A DNA stretch of 64,000 nucleotides from Brasenia schreberi (GCA_036023115.1 JAYKKT010000087.1:11982001-12046000), one strand, 5' to 3'. Numbered from the stretch's first letter, positions 33,780 through 47,974 are shown. The notes: generated by a model not told the origin, from the sequence alone. Numbers and translations: made by a program.

Positions 33780-35685
33780 AGTGCAAAAATTTCGTATATC
33801 TCTGTGCAAAGAAACACCTACTAAACATCTTCAAGTAGTGGAGCATTGAACAAGCAATCCTTTGGCTCCTCTTTTTTTAACTATCTATAGATAAATAAAG
33901 AGCGCCGTGTAGATATTGTTTCAAACTTAGTTAGGTTGCAACTTCATAAGCTCAAAAGTATGGTCATATTTTCACAAAAAGGGTGATGGTTGTCCAATAA
34001 CAGAATTTATACAAACTTCCTACACAAGTAGAATGGGACCCACTAAAGAAAAGAATACGGCTGCATCCTTCTAGTTACAAGATCCTAAACATTTACTTAA
34101 TCAATTTTCGTGCATAAAAGAGTGAACATAACATACCTTAACTAAAATGTGAGCGTCACCCAGCTCCTTACAATCTCACAGTAGGATTGGGTCTGCAGAA
34201 ATCAAGTCCTTAAGATGCCAAATAAACAACAAGGACAAATCATTCTTATATCAACCTTAGCTCGAAGAAATGGCAGTGACTCTCCCTCATCAGACCCCTC
34301 TAAATTATTTTCTTCTCACTATTCTTTTTTTTTTCACTTCACCTTTTCTCCATCTCTTCTTTTCTTATCTTTTCTTTTTTTCTTTTTTCTTTTAAAATTT
34401 CCTTTTTTTCTTTTTCTCCTCCCTTTTTTTTCAATTCCTCCATTCCAATATACTACTTATTTTCCTTTTTCATTCGCCCATTCTGCATCACTGGAACGAA
34501 GGGCGTGTGACCTATCAATTAGATGATAATAAAAACCATAATTCAAGAACATTTCAAGTGTTAAGAAATATTTAGAGAAGCAACAAACTCACTAATATAA
34601 AATAAGCCAATTAAGGACGAAGAATAAGACAGGGATCCATATCACGCACCTCATATTCGCATTGTTGATCATGACGCACCAAGCAATGCAAGCAACATCT
34701 CAACAAGGAGAAAGCGAAGCTCAACCATCCAAGACAAATCCAACGTCGAATTTCGCTTAAACATCATGCACTCGAAGATACCAAAACATCTGCAATCGAT
34801 TGTCTTCACCACGAGGAGTGTGCAACCTTCTGTAATTCAATAAAAAAAAATCCTATGATTAATAAAAACACAAGCAAAAATTTTGATATTCAAAAGCAAC
34901 AACGTAGGACAATTTCGAAACTAAAGTTGACAACGAAAATAAACAACACATAAATTGCAAATGCAATATTATAAGTATATTTGGAAAACAAAATATACAC
35001 AAGCTCAAACTATGTGGATGACTCAAAGGTCTTTCAAAACAATCCTTCTGGCAAGTCTCAGGAATTACGTTTTCAACATGGGTACAGTTTAGGAAAGTTC
35101 ACTGTTTAAAGAAAGATATTCTTCTATACTCCACACCCACAAGTAACGATCAGTCACACAACTCACTCTACTACCTAAATTATTCAACAATCATATCCCA
35201 CGGCAACACGAAATCTGTTTCTCATGTTTTCCATTACAGATTAGTTGAGTCGGTCTAGTAAGATTATAGGTCACAAATGCACAAACTAAACTTTGATTAT
35301 GGTTAGTAACTTGGTGCTTTCTTCGCTTTTATTGAAGTAAACAAGACTGATCGCTATGAAACTGAGATTCCATGCAACTGATGATGGTGTTTTCCAAACT
35401 GCTATCTACCGCAGTGTGTTTCTTATCCCCTCATAAATGACTTTTTTTTTCTCTCCCTACTAATCATGATAAGAGAGACGTAGAATAGAATGAAAAAGAA
35501 CAGAAAATCATGGAATTTAAACGCATTTGAGTGTAGAAAAATTGAGATTTTCTTAAATCTGAAGCACAAATACCAGACTCTAATCAATTGAGATTTAGCT
35601 AGAACTGAAGCTTATAACATTTAGGAGGCACGTTGAAATAACTTACACTGTCCTCTCAAAGAGATAATATTGATAGGTCTTTCGC
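33780..35685. repeat. Type II unit 2 without its ORF
   Basis: Conserved unit text with a polypyrimidine tract at 34270-34470 and the usual phrases. Nothing beyond the unit plan is seen. Confidence 0.7.
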
Positions 35686-36260
35686 AGCTGAATCTCTAAG
35701 TAGTCCTACAACTTAAAGACATCAACGAATTGAGGGTAAGCTTCAAGCCTCTGTCACAGATATTAGTGTTTCTTCCTCCTATTCAGCTTTGGGGCAAGAA
35801 ATCCAAATTCAAAATACAGTGGATCAGCTTGAAGCCTCTGCACCAGATATTGGTGCTTCTTCCTATTCATCTCCAAGGAAAGAAATCCAATTTCAAAATG
35901 CAAGGAGTCAGCTTGAAGCCTCTTCCCCAAATGTTGGTGCTTCTTCCTATTCAGCTTCAAGGCAAGATATCCTATTTCAAAATTTTGTGAGACACCTTGA
36001 AACCTCTTCCCCAACTATTGGTGCTTCTTCCTATTCAGCTTCAGGCAAGAAATCCAATTTCAAAATGTTGTGGGAGTGTCGTACATCCCTATATATGAGC
36101 ATCACAATGTGAATAGTTGGTTGTTTGAAACTCGGCACCCATCTGTTACTAGCAGATGCGTCGAAGACCTCCATCCCCGCAATTTCAACTGGTGTGAAGC
36201 ATTTTCCAATGACACAAATCCAGATGGAAACTATGGCCCCTGATTTCTCACATGTCATGT
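35686..36260 (+). pseudogene. 84-bp-repeat ORF, copy P2
   Basis: Four 28-codon units. It shares the upstream TAA with P1 and P4. In the last unit one A of TCAAGGCAAG is missing (TCAGGCAAG near 36046), shifting the frame, so the tail VSYIPIYEHH is read out of frame. The lesion is identical in P4, proving common descent. Confidence 0.6.
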
Positions 36261-37225
36261 GAAGTGCAAAAATCTCGTATCTGTGTGTAAAGAAACACCT
36301 ATTAAACATCTTTAAGTAGTCGAGCATTCAACAAGCAATCCTGTGGTTCCTCTTTTTAAATTATCTATAGATAAATAAAGAGCTCCGTGTAGATATTGTT
36401 TCAAACTTAGTTAGGTTGCACCTTCATAAGCTCAAAAGTATGCTCATATTTTCACAAAAAGGGTGATGCTGTCCAAAAACAGAATGTATACAAACTTCCT
36501 ACACATGTAGAATGGGACCCACTAAACAAAAGAATATGGCTGCACATCATGCAAGTATCCTTCGTTACAAGATCTTAAACATTTAGTAAACTTAATCATT
36601 TTTCGTGCATGAAAGAGTGAACATAACATACCTTAACTAAAATGTGAGTGTGACCGAGCTACTTCCAATCTCACAGCAGGATTGGGTCTGCAGAAATAAA
36701 GTCCTTAGGATGCAACTGCACGACCAGGACAAATCAGACTTCTATCAACTTTAGCTCGAAGAGATGGCAGTGACCCTCCATCTTCAGACCCCTCTAAATT
36801 CTTTTCTTCTCACTATTCTTTTTTTTTTCACTTCACCTTTTCTCCATCTCTTCTTTTCTTTTCTTTTTCTCCTTTTTTTCTTTTCCTGTTCCTTTTTTCT
36901 TCCTTTTTCTTTTCTTTCTTTTTTTCTCAATTTCTCCATTCCCATTTGCTGCTTATTTTCCTTTTTCATTCGTTTATTCTGCCATCACTCGAACTAAGGA
37001 CAACGTGTCACCTGTCAATTAGATAATAAAAACAAGAATTCAAAAACTTTACAAGTGTTGAACAGGTATTTAGAGAAGAAACAAACTCATTAATATAAAA
37101 TAAGCCCACTAAGGACGACGAATAAGACAGGGATCCATATCAGGCACCTCATATCGGCACTGGTGATCATGATGCGTTAGGCAATGCAAGCAACACCTCA
37201 TATCGGCATTGGTGATCATGATGGT
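36261..37225. repeat. Type II unit 3, first part
   Basis: Polypyrimidine tract at 36770-36970. The stretch is duplicated at 42000-42930 (offset 5736) almost without change. Near 37140-37220 a short phrase is tandemly repeated (CACCTCATATCGGCA..GGTGATCATGATG). Confidence 0.75.
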
Positions 37226-38925
37226 TGTAGATCAACCAACTATCCTTCCAATTTCAAGATCTTAACATTTATTTAACTTAATCATTTTTTGTGCATAAAA
37301 AATTGAATATAACATACCTTAACTAAAATGTGAGTGTAACCCAGCTCGTTATAATCTCATAACAGGAGTGGGTCTGCAGAAATCAAGTCTTTTTAGGATG
37401 CCAACACCGAGACTTAAGAAACTTCAACTCTGCTCACGAGAGGGGGAAATCTCTGAGGGAGAAATGGCAGTGACTCCCCTTCTTTAGTCCTCTCTTACTT
37501 CTTTTCTTCTCACTATTCTTTTTTCACTTCTCCTTTTCTCCATCTCATCTTTTCCTTTCTTTTTTCTTTTTCCCTTTTCTCCATCCCTTCTTTTCTTTTC
37601 TTTTTCCTTTTTTCTTTTCTTACTCCATTTTTTCTTCCTTTTTCTTTTCTTCCTTTTTTTTTCCAATTCATCCATTCCAATTTACTGCTTATTTTCATTT
37701 TTCATTCGCTTATTCTGCCATCACTGGAACCAAGGACAACGTGTGACCTGTCAATTAGATCATAATAAAAACAAGAATTCAAGAACATTTCAAGTGTTGA
37801 AATATTTAGAGAAGCAACAAACTCATTAATATAAAATAAGCAAATTAAGGACGAAGAATATCACGCACCTCATATCAGCATTTGTGATCATGATGCGCCA
37901 GGCAATGCAAGCAACATCTCAAAAAGGTGAAAGTGAAGCTCAACCGTCCAAGACAACTCCAACGTCGAATTTCGATTAAACCTTATGCACTCTAAGATAC
38001 CAAACCATCTGCAACCGATTCACATCACCACGAGGAGTGTGCAACCTTCTGTAATTCAATAAAAAAATCCTATGATTAATAAAAACAGAAGAAAAGTTTT
38101 GAAAATTTCAATATTCAAAAGCAACAACATAGGACAATTTCGAAACCTTAAAGTCGTCAACCAACATGAACAACACATAAATTGCAAATGCAATATTATA
38201 AATATAACATGACCAAGACAAAATCTACTAACATGACCAAGACAAAATCTACACAAGCTCAAACTATGTGGATGACCCAAAGGCCTTACAAAACAATCCT
38301 TCTGGCAAGTTCTCGGGAATTACGTTTTTAACATGGGTGCATTTTAGGCAAGTTCACAGTTTAAAGAAAGATATTCTTCTCTACTCCACACCCACAAGTA
38401 ACGATCAATCACACAACTCACCCTACTACCTAAATTATCCAACAATCAGATCCCAAGGCAACACGAAATCTGTTTCTCATGTGTTCCATTACAGATTAGT
38501 TGAGTCTATCCAGTAGGATTATAGGTCACAAATGCACAAACTAAACTTTGCTTATGGTTAGTAACTTGGTGCTTTCTTCGCTTTTATTGAAGTAAATAAG
38601 ACTGATCGCTATGATAACTGAGATTCCATGCAACTGATGGTGTTTTCCATACTGCTATCTACCAAAATGTGTTTCTTATCTCCTCAGAAACGACTTTTTT
38701 TTCTCCTCCCTACTAATCATGATAAGAGAGATGTAGAATAGAACGTAAAAGAACAGAAAATCATGAAATTTAGCTGCATTTGAGTCTAGAAAAATTGAGA
38801 TTTTCTTAAATCAAAAGCACAAATAGTGAACTCTAATCAATTGAGATTTAGCTAGAACAGAAGTTTACAGCATTCAGGAGGCACATTGAAATAACTTACA
38901 CTGTCCTCTCAAACAGATAATGTTG
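37226..38925. repeat. Type II unit 4 without its ORF
   Basis: It forms the left part of a ~2.1-kb block repeated at 45865-47974, offset exactly 8639 and nearly identical. Polypyrimidine tract at 37480-37700. A 30-bp tandem repeat (ACATGACCAAGACAAAATCTAC) lies near 38206-38250 and recurs in the partner. Confidence 0.8.
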
Positions 38926-38929
38926 ATAG

Positions 38930-39420
38930 GGCGTCAGCTGCTGAATCTCTAAGTAGACCAACAACTTCAAGACATCAACGAATTGGGGGTTAGCTTCAAG
39001 CCTTTGTCCCAGATATTAGTGATTCTTCCTCCTATTCAGCTTCGAGGCAAGAAATCCAATTTCAAAATGTTGTGGATCAGCTTGAAGCCTCTGCCCCAGA
39101 TATTGGTGCTTCTTCCTATTCAGCTCCAAGGCAAGAAATCCAATTTCAAAATGCTGTGAGTCACCTTCAAACCTCTTGTCCAAGCATTCGTGCTTTTTCC
39201 TATTCAGCTTTAAGGCAAGAAATCCAATTTCAAAATGTTGTGGGAGTGTCATATATCCCTATGTATGAACATCACCATGTGAATAGTTGGTAGTTTGAAA
39301 CTCGACACCCATCTGTTACTAGTAGATGCGTCGAAGACCTCCATCCCCGCAATTTCAAATGCTGTAAAGCATTTTCCAATGACGCAAATCCATATGGAAA
39401 CTATGGCCCTTGATTTCTCA
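38930..39420 (+). pseudogene. 84-bp-repeat ORF, copy P3
   Basis: Three 28-codon units. The upstream part DNVDRASAAESLSR is in frame, but GGGGGTTAG creates a stop just ahead of the repeats, and the tail is stopped at NSW followed by TAG (TTG in other copies). Downstream of that stop the conserved VTSRCVEDLHPRNF sequence continues, showing that it was once read through. Confidence 0.6.
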
Positions 39421-41435
39421 CATGTCATGTGAAGTGCAAAAATCTCGTATCTGTGTGTAAAGAAACACCTATTAAACATCTTCAAGTAGTGGAGCATTGA
39501 AACAGCAATCCGATGGTTTTTCTTTTTTAACTATCTATAGATAAATAAAGAGCTTCTTGTAGATATTGTTTCAAACATGGTTCTGTTGCACCTTCATAAG
39601 CTCAAAAGTACGGTCATATTTTCACAAAAAGGGTGACGCCTGTCCAATAACAGAATTTATACAAACTTCCTACACAAGTAGAATGGGACCCACTAAACAA
39701 AAGAATATGGTTGCAGATCAAGCAAGTATCTTTCCAGTTACAAGATCCTAAACATTTAGTTAACTTAGTCATTTTTTTTTGTATAAAAGAGTGAACATAA
39801 CATACCTTAACTAAAACGTGAGTGTCACCCAGCTCCTTATAATCTCACAGCAGGATTGGGTCTGCAGAAATCAAGTCCTTAGGATGCCAACTACACGACG
39901 AGGACAAATTACTCTTCTATCAACCTCAGCTCTGCTCACAAGAGAAGGACAAATCTATGAGGAAGAAATGGCAATGACTCCTTCTTCAGACCCCTCTTAC
40001 TTCTTTTCTTCTCACTATTCTTTGTTTTTCACTTCAACTTTTCTTTTTTTTTCTTTTCTTTTCATTTTTTTCTTTCTTTTTCTTCTCTTCCTTTTTTTTT
40101 CAATTCCTCCATTCCCATTTACTGCTTATTCTCCTTTTTCATTCACTTATTCTGCCTTCACTGGAACCAAGGACAACGTGTGACCTGTCAATTAGATGAT
40201 CATAAAAACAAGAATTCAAGAACTTTTCAAGTGTTGAACAAGTATTTAGAGAAACAACAAACTCATTAATATAAAATAAGCCCATTAAGGATGATGAATA
40301 AGACAGGGATCCATATCACGAACCACATATCGGCATTGGTGATCATGATGCGCCAGGCAATGCAAGCAACACCTCAACAAGGTGAAAGTGAAGCTCAACC
40401 GTCCAAGACAACTCGAACGTCAAATTTTGCTTAAACAATGTGGAGTTGAAGATACCAAACCATCTGCAATCATAGTAGAGAGGATAAGTCTGTCATCTTG
40501 CCAAGAGAGATGGTTGACGCCCGACAGATAGTCAGTCTAGTATCCAGAGCACAGACTATATGTACCCTACAGTTGCTTCTGTATTTAAATAAAAAAATCC
40601 TATGATTAATAAAAACAGAAGCAAAATTAGAAATTTTGATATTCAAAAGCAACAACATAGGACAATTTCGAAACATTAAAGTCGTCAACCAACATGAACA
40701 ACACATAAATTGCACATGCAATATTGTAAGTACATTTGGAAAACATAACATGACCAAGATAAAATTTACACAAGCTCAAACTATGTGGATGACTCAAAGG
40801 TCTTTCAAAACAATCCTTCTAGTAAGTCTCAGGAATTACGTTTTCAACATGGGTACAGTTTAGGCAAGTTCACAGTTTAAAGAAAGATATTCCTCTCTAC
40901 TCCACACCCACAAGTAACAATCAGTCACACAACTCACTCTACCACCTAAATTATCCAACAATCAGATCCCATGGCAACACAAAATCTCTTTCTCATGTGT
41001 TCCATTACAGATTAGTCGAGTCTGCCCAATAGGATTATAGGTCACAAATGCACAACCTAAACTTTGCTTATGGTTAGTAACTTGGTGCTTTCTTGGCTTT
41101 AATTGAAGTAAATAAGACAGATCGCTATGACAACTGAGATTCCATGCAACTAATGGTGTTTTCCATATTGCTATCTACTGCAGTGTGTTCCTTATCTCCT
41201 CAGAAAGGACTTTTTTTTTTCTCCCCCTTGCTAATCATGATAAGAGAGGCAGAATAGAATGTAAAAGAACAGAAAATCATGGAATTTAGCTGCATTTCAG
41301 TCTAGGGAAAAAAAAGGACAAATAGTGGACTTTAATCAATTGAGATTTAGCTAGAACTGAAGCTTATAACATTCAGGAGGCACATTGAAATAACTTACAC
41401 TGTCCTCTCAAAGAGATAATATTGATAGGTCTTTA
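39421..41435. repeat. Type II unit 5 without its ORF
   Basis: Polypyrimidine tract at 39970-40150. At 40469-40577 a ~105-bp sequence (CATAGTAGAGAGGATAAG ... CTACAGTTGCTTCTG) replaces the usual CGATTGTCTTCACCACGAGG text. The same replacement is found at 43078-43186 and 48558-48685. Confidence 0.7.
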
Positions 41436-41439
41436 GCAG

Positions 41440-41996
41440 CTGAATCTCTAAGTAGTCCTACAACTTAAAGACATCAACGAATCGAGGGTCAGCTTCAAGT
41501 AGTAATTCTTCCTCCTATTCAGCTTCGAGGTAAGAAATCCAATTTCAAAATACAGTGGATCAGCTTGAAGCCTCTGCCCCATATATTGGTGCTTCTTACT
41601 ATTCAGCTCCAAGGCAGGAAATCCAATTTCAAAATGCAAGGAGTCAGCTTGAAGCCTCTTCCCCAAATGTTGGTGCTTCTTCCTATTCAGCTTCAAGGCA
41701 AGATATCCTATTTCAAAATTTTATGAGACACCTTGAAACCTCTTCCCCAACTATTGGTGCTTCTTCCTATTCAGCTTCAGGCAAGAAATCCAATTTCAAA
41801 ATGTTGTGGGAGTGTCGTACATCCCTATATATGAGCATCACAATGTGAATAGTTGGTTGTTTGAAACTCGGCACCCATCTGTTACTAGCAGATGCGTCGA
41901 AGACCTCCATCCCCGCAATTTCAACTGGTGTGAAGCATTTTCCAATGACACAAATCCAGATGGAAACTATGGCCCCTGATTTCTCACATGTCATGT
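41440..41996 (+). pseudogene. 84-bp-repeat ORF, copy P4
   Basis: Duplicate of P2 at an offset of 5736 in its right part. It shares the upstream TAA and the one-base deletion in the last unit (TCAGGCAAG near 41782). A further ~24-bp deletion truncates the first unit near 41500. Confidence 0.6.
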
Positions 41997-44008
41997 GAAG
42001 TGCAAAAATCTCGTATCTGTGTGTAAAGAAACACCTATTAAACATCTTTAAGTAGTCGAGCATTCAACAAGCAATCCTGTGGTTCCTCTTTTTAAATTAT
42101 CTATAGATAAATAAAGAGCTCCGTGTAGATATTGTTTCAAACTTAGTTAGGTTGCACCTTCATAAGCTCAAAAGTATGCTCATATTTTCACAAAAAGGGT
42201 GATGCTGTCCAAAAACAGAATGTATACAAACTTCCTACACATGTAGAATGGGACCCACTAAACAAAAGAATATGGCTGCACATCATGCAAGTATCCTTCA
42301 TTACAAGATCTTAAACATTTAGTAAACTTAATCATTTTTCGTGCATGAAAGAGTGAACATAACATACCTTAACTAAAATGTGAGTGTGACCGAGCTACTT
42401 CCAATCTCACAGCAGGATTGGGTCTGCAGAAATAAAGTCCTTAGGATGCAACTGCACGACCAGGACAAATCAGACTTCTATCAACCTTAGCTCGAAGAGA
42501 TGGCAGTGACCCTCCATCTTCAGACCCCTCTAAATTCTTTTCTTCTCACTATTCTTTTTTTTTTCACTTCACCTTTTCTCCATCTCTTCTTTTCTTTTCT
42601 TTTTCTCCTTTTTTTCTTTTCCTGTTCCTTTTTTCTTCCTTTTTCTTTTCTTTCTTTTTTTCTCAATTTCTCCATTCCCATTTGCTGCTTATTTTCCTTT
42701 TTCATTCATTTATTCTGCCATCACTCGAACTAAGGACAACGTGTCACCTGTCAATTAGATAATAAAAACAAGAATTCAAAAACTTTACAAGTGTTGAACA
42801 AGGATTTAGAGAAGCAACAAACTCATTAATATAAAATAAACCCATTAAGGACGACGAATAAGACAGGGATCCATATCAGGCACCTCATATCAGCACTGGT
42901 GATCATGATGCGCCAGGCAATGCAAGCAACACCTCATATCGGCATTCGTGATCATGATGCGCCAGGCAATGCAAGCAACACCTCAACAAGGTGAAAGCGA
43001 AGCTCAACCGTCCAAGACAACTCGAACGTCAAATTTTGCTTAAACAATGTGGAGTTGAAGATACCAAACCATCTGCAATCATAGTAGAGAGGATAAGTCT
43101 GTCATCTTGCCAAGAGAGATGGTTGACGCCCGACAGATAGTCAGTCTAGTATCCGAAGCACAGACTATATGTACCCTACAGTTGCTTCTGTATTTAAATA
43201 AAAAAATCCTATGATTAATAAAAACAGAAGCAAAATTAGAAATTTTGATATTCAAAAGCAACAACATACGACAATTTCGAAACATTAAAGTCGTCAACCA
43301 ACATGAACAACACATAAATTGCACATGCAATATTATAAGTACATTTGGAAAACATAACATGACCAAGATAAAATTTACACAAGCTCAAACTATGTGGATG
43401 ACTCAAAGGTCTTTCAAAACAATCCTTCTAGTAAGTCTCAGGAATTACGTTTTCAACATGGGTACAGTTTAGGCAAGTTCACAGTTTAAAGAAAGATATT
43501 CCTCTCTACTCCACACCCACAAGTAACGATCAGTCACACAACTCACTCTACTACCTAAATTATCCAACAATCAGATCCCACGGCAACACGAAATTTGTTT
43601 ATCATGTGTTCTATTACAGATTAGTCGAGTCTGCCCAGTAGGATTATAGGTCACAAATGCACAAACTAAACTTTGCTTATGGTTAGTAACTTGGTGCTTT
43701 CTTGGCTTTTATTGAAATAAATAAGACAGATCGCTATGGCAACTAACGGTGTTTTCCATACTGCTATCTACTGCACTGTGTTTCTTATCTCCTCAGAAAC
43801 GACTTTTTTTTCTCCCCCCTGCTAATTATGATAAGAGAGAACTAGAATAGAATGTAAAAGAACAGAAAATCATGGAGTTTAGCTGCATTGAGTCTAGAAA
43901 AATTGAGATTTTCTTAAATCTAAAGCACAAATAGTGGACTCTAATCAATTGTGATTTAGCTAGACCTGAAGCTTATAACATTCAGGAGCCACATTGAAAT
44001 AACTTACA
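41997..44008. repeat. Type II unit 6 without its ORF
   Basis: Polypyrimidine tract at 42510-42710. The ~105-bp replacement sequence lies at 43078-43186. The phrase GATGCGCCAGGCAATGCAAGC is doubled near 42907-42965. The right part (from about 43500) is repeated at an offset of 5496. Confidence 0.7.
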
Positions 44009-44011
44009 TTG

Positions 44012-44523
44012 TCCTCTCAAACAGATAATATTGATAGGGTGTTAGCAGGTGAATCTCTAAGTAGTCCCACAACTTCAAGACATCAACGTGTTGAGGGTCA
44101 GCTTGAAGCCTTGGCCCCAGATATTAGTGCTTCTTCCTCCTATCCGATTGGATTTTTCGACCTTCTTTGGGGCAAGAAATCCAATTTCAAAATGTTGTGG
44201 ATCAGCTTGAAGCCTTTGCCCCAGATATTGGTGCGTGTTCCTATTCAGCTCCAAGGCAGGAAATCCAATTTCAAAATGTTGTGAGTAAGCTGGAAGCCTC
44301 TTCCCCAAGTATTGGTGCTTCTTCCTATTCAGCTTCAGGGCAAGAAATCCAATTTGAAAATGTTGTGGGATTGTCATACATCCCTATTTATGAACATCAC
44401 CATGTGAATAGTTGGCTGTTTGAAACTCATCACCCATCTGTTTCTAGCAGATGGGTCGATGATCTCCATCCCCGCCATTTCAACGGCTGTGAAGCATTTT
44501 CCAATGACGTGAACCCTGATTGA
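44012..44523 (+). pseudogene. 84-bp-repeat ORF, copy P5
   Basis: The 5' part has no stop (SSQTDNIDRVLAGESLSSP through HQRVEGQLEAL). In the first repeat, however, a ~22-bp foreign piece (CCGATTGGATTTTTCGACC...) replaces 5 bp and shifts the frame. From 44167 the repeat frame is open for 118 codons: three units, then VGLSYIPIYEHHHVNSWLFE and SRWVDDLHPRHFNGCEAFSN, ending at TGA 44521. This is the longest surviving tail. No ATG in frame at the start. Confidence 0.6.
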
Positions 44524-47500
44524 ACCTATGGCCCTTGATTTCTCATATGTCATGTGAAGTGCAAAAATTTCGTATCTGTGTGTAAAGAAACACCTAAAGT
44601 AGTGGAGCATTGAACAAGCTCCTATCTTGTGGGTTCTCTTTTTTAACTATCGATAAATAAATAAAGAGCTCCTTGTAGATATTGTTTCAAACTTAGTTAC
44701 ATTGCACGTTCATAAGCTCAAAAGTATGGTCATATTTTCACAAAAAAGGTGATGCATGTCCAATAACAGAATTTATACAAACTTCCTACACAAGTAGAAT
44801 GGGACCCACTAAACAAAAGAATATGGTTGTAGATCAAGCAAGTATCCTTCCAGTTACAAGATCCTAAACATTTATTTCAGTTACAAGATCCTAAACATTT
44901 ATTTAACTTAATCATTTTTCATGCATAAAAGAGTGAACAAAACATACCTTAACTAAAATGTGAGTGTGACCGAGCTACTTCCAATCTCACAGTAGGATTG
45001 GGTCTCCAGAAATAAAGTCCTTAGGATGCAACTGCACGACCAGGACAAATCAGACTTCTATCAACCTTAACTCTGCTCACAAGAGAAGGAGAAATCTATG
45101 AGGAGGAAATGGCAGGGACTCTGCTTCTGGATTCCTCTCTTACCTCTCTTACTTCTTTTCTTGTCACTATTCTTTTTTTTTCACTTCACCTTTTCTCCAT
45201 TTGTTCATTTCTTTTTTTTTTTTTTCTTTTTTTTTCTTTTTTTTCTTCTTTCTTTCTTTTGATCCTCTTTTCCCATTCGCTTATCAGCGGCCATCATTGG
45301 AACAAAGGCCAACGTGTCACCTGTCAATTAGATGATAACAGAAACTAGAAATTAAAAACTTTTCAAGTGCATAAAGAAATCTTTAGAGAAGTAATACACT
45401 CATCAATATAAACTAGGTCCATTAAGGACGAAGAGTAGGACCGGGATTTATATCACGCACCTAATATCGGCATTGTAGATCACAATGCTCAAGGCAATAA
45501 AGGCAACAAGGTCAAAGCGATGCTACGACTTGAACCTTGAATATCACTTAAACCTCATGCAGTCGAGATACCAAACCAACTGCAACCTTCTGGAAATAAC
45601 AAAAGAAATTGCTGACTTCACCACGGGCTGTGTGCAACCTTCTGTAATTTAATAAACAAATCATATTATTACTAAAAAAAAAGCCATGCACGAAATGAAA
45701 GCAAAATTGAGAATTTGGATACTCAAAAGCAACAACGTATGACCATTTCGATAATCAAAAGTATGGTCATATTTTCATAAAAAGGGTGACACCTGTCCAA
45801 TAACAGAATTTATAGAAACTTTCTGCACAAGTGAAAAAGAACCCACAAAAGAAAATAATATGGCTGTAGATCAACCAACTATCCTTCCAATTTCAAGATC
45901 TTAACATTTATTTAACTTAATCATTTTTTGTGCATAAAAAATTGAATATAACATACCTTAACTAAAATGTGAGTGTAACCCAGCTCGTTATAATCTCATA
46001 ACAGGAGTGGGTCTGCAGAAATCAAGTCTTTTTAGGATGCCAACACCGAGACTTAAGAAACTTCAACTCTGCTCACGAGAGGGGGAAATCTCTGAGGGAG
46101 AAATGGCAGTGACTCCCCTTCTTTAGTCCTCTCTTACTTCTTTTCTTCTCACTATTCTTTTTTCACTTCTCCTTTTCTCCATCTCATCTTTTCCTTTCTT
46201 TTTTCTTTTTCCCTTTTCTCCATCCCTTCTTTTCTTTTCTTTTTCCTTTTTTCTTTTCTTACTCCATTTTTTCTTCCTTTTTCTTTTCTTCCTTTTTTTT
46301 TCCAATTCATCCATTCCAATTTACTGCTTATTTTCATTTTTCATTCGCTTATTCTGCCATCACTGGAACCAAGGACAACGTGTGACCTGTCAATTAGATC
46401 ATAATAAAAACAAGAATTCAAGAACATTTCAAGTGTTGAAATATTTAGAGAAGCAACAAACTCATTAATATAAAATAAGCAAATTAAGGACGAAGAATAT
46501 CACGCACCTCATATCAGCATTTGTGATCATGATGCGCCAGGCAATGCAAGCAACATCTCAAAAAGGTGAAAGTGAAGCTCAACCGTCCAAGACAACTCCA
46601 ACGTCGAATTTCGATTAAACCTTATGCACTCTAAGATACCAAACCATCTGCAACCGATTAACATCACCACGAGGAGTGTGCAACCTTCTGTAATTCAATA
46701 AAAAAATCCTATGATTAATAAAAACAGAAGCAAAGTTTTGAAAATTTCAATATTCAAAAGCAACAACATAGGACAATTTCGAAACCTTAAAGTCGTCAAC
46801 CAACATGAACAACACATAAATTGCAAATGCAATATTATAAATATAACATGACCAAGACAAAATCTACTAACATGACCAAGACAAAATCTACACAAGCTCA
46901 AACTATGTGGATGACCCAAAGGCCTTACAAAACAATCCTTCTGGCAAGTTCTCGGGAATTACGTTTTTAACATGGGTGCATTTTAGGCAAGTTCACAGTT
47001 TAAAGAAAGATATTCTTCTCTACTCCACACCCACAAGTAACGATCAATCACACAACTCACTCTACTACCTAAATTATCCAACAATCAGATCCCAAGGCAA
47101 CACGAAATCTGTTTCTCATGTGTTCCATTACAGATTAGTTGAGTCTGTCTAGTAGGATTATAGGTCACAAATGCACAAACTAAACTTTGCTTATGGTTAG
47201 TAACTTGGTGCTTTCTTCGCTTTTATTGAAGTAAATAAGACTGATCGCTATGATAGCTGAGATTCCATGCAACTGATGGTGTTTTCCATACTGCTATCTA
47301 CTAAAGTGTGTTTCTTATCTCCTCAGAAATGACTTTTTTTTCTCCTCCCTACTAATCATGATAAGAGAGATGTAGAATAGAACGTAAAAGAACAGAAAAT
47401 CATGAAATTTAGCTGCATTTGAGTCTAGAAAAATTGAGATTTTCTTAAATCAAAAGCACAAATAGTGAACTCTAATCAATTGAGATTTAGCTAGAACAGA

Positions 47501-47555
47501 AGTTTACAGCATTCAGGAGGCACATTGAAATAACTTACACTGTCCTCTCAAGCAG
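44524..47555. repeat. Array units between P5 and P6
   Basis: It holds one type I-like unit (polypyrimidine tract 45120-45290) and the start of the 8639-bp-offset block (from 45865, tract 46120-46340). A short phrase (AGTTACAAGATCCTAAACATTTAT) is tandemly doubled near 44855-44900. Confidence 0.75.
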
Positions 47556-47559
47556 ATAA

Positions 47560-47974
47560 TGTTGATAGGGCGTCAGCTGCTGAATCTCTATGTAGTCCAA
47601 CAACTTCAAGACATCAACGAATTGGGGGTTAGCTTCAAGCCTTTGTCCCAGATATTAGTGATTCTTCCTCCTATTCAGCTTCGAGGCAAGAAATCCAATT
47701 TCAAAATGCTGTGGATCAGCTTGAAGCCTCTGCCCCAGATATTGGTGCTTCTTCCTATTCAACTCCAAGGCAAGAAATCCAATTTCAAAATGCTGTGAGT
47801 CACCTTCAAACCTCTTGTCCAAGCATTCGTGCTTCTTCCTATTCAGCTTTAAGGCAAGAAATCCAATTTCAAAATGTTGTGGGAGTGTCATATATCCCTA
47901 TGTATGAACATCACCGTGTGAATAGTTGGTAGTTTGAAACTCGGCACCCATCTGTTACTAGCAGATGCGTCGAA
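47560..47974 (+). pseudogene. 84-bp-repeat ORF, copy P6
   Basis: Partner of P3: same upstream TAG, same NSW-TAG stop. It is cut abruptly at about 47974, where GATGCGTCGAAG joins AAATGGCAGTGACC of the next unit's promoter-side text. This marks an unequal-crossover or deletion junction. Confidence 0.6.

Noticed and set aside
30421..46337. Lys/Glu/Arg-rich minus-strand frames and Phe/Ser/Leu-rich plus-strand frames in the array
   Set aside because: They translate polypurine/polypyrimidine tracts. Composition explains them, and frames change between units. I do not call them membrane or nuclear proteins.
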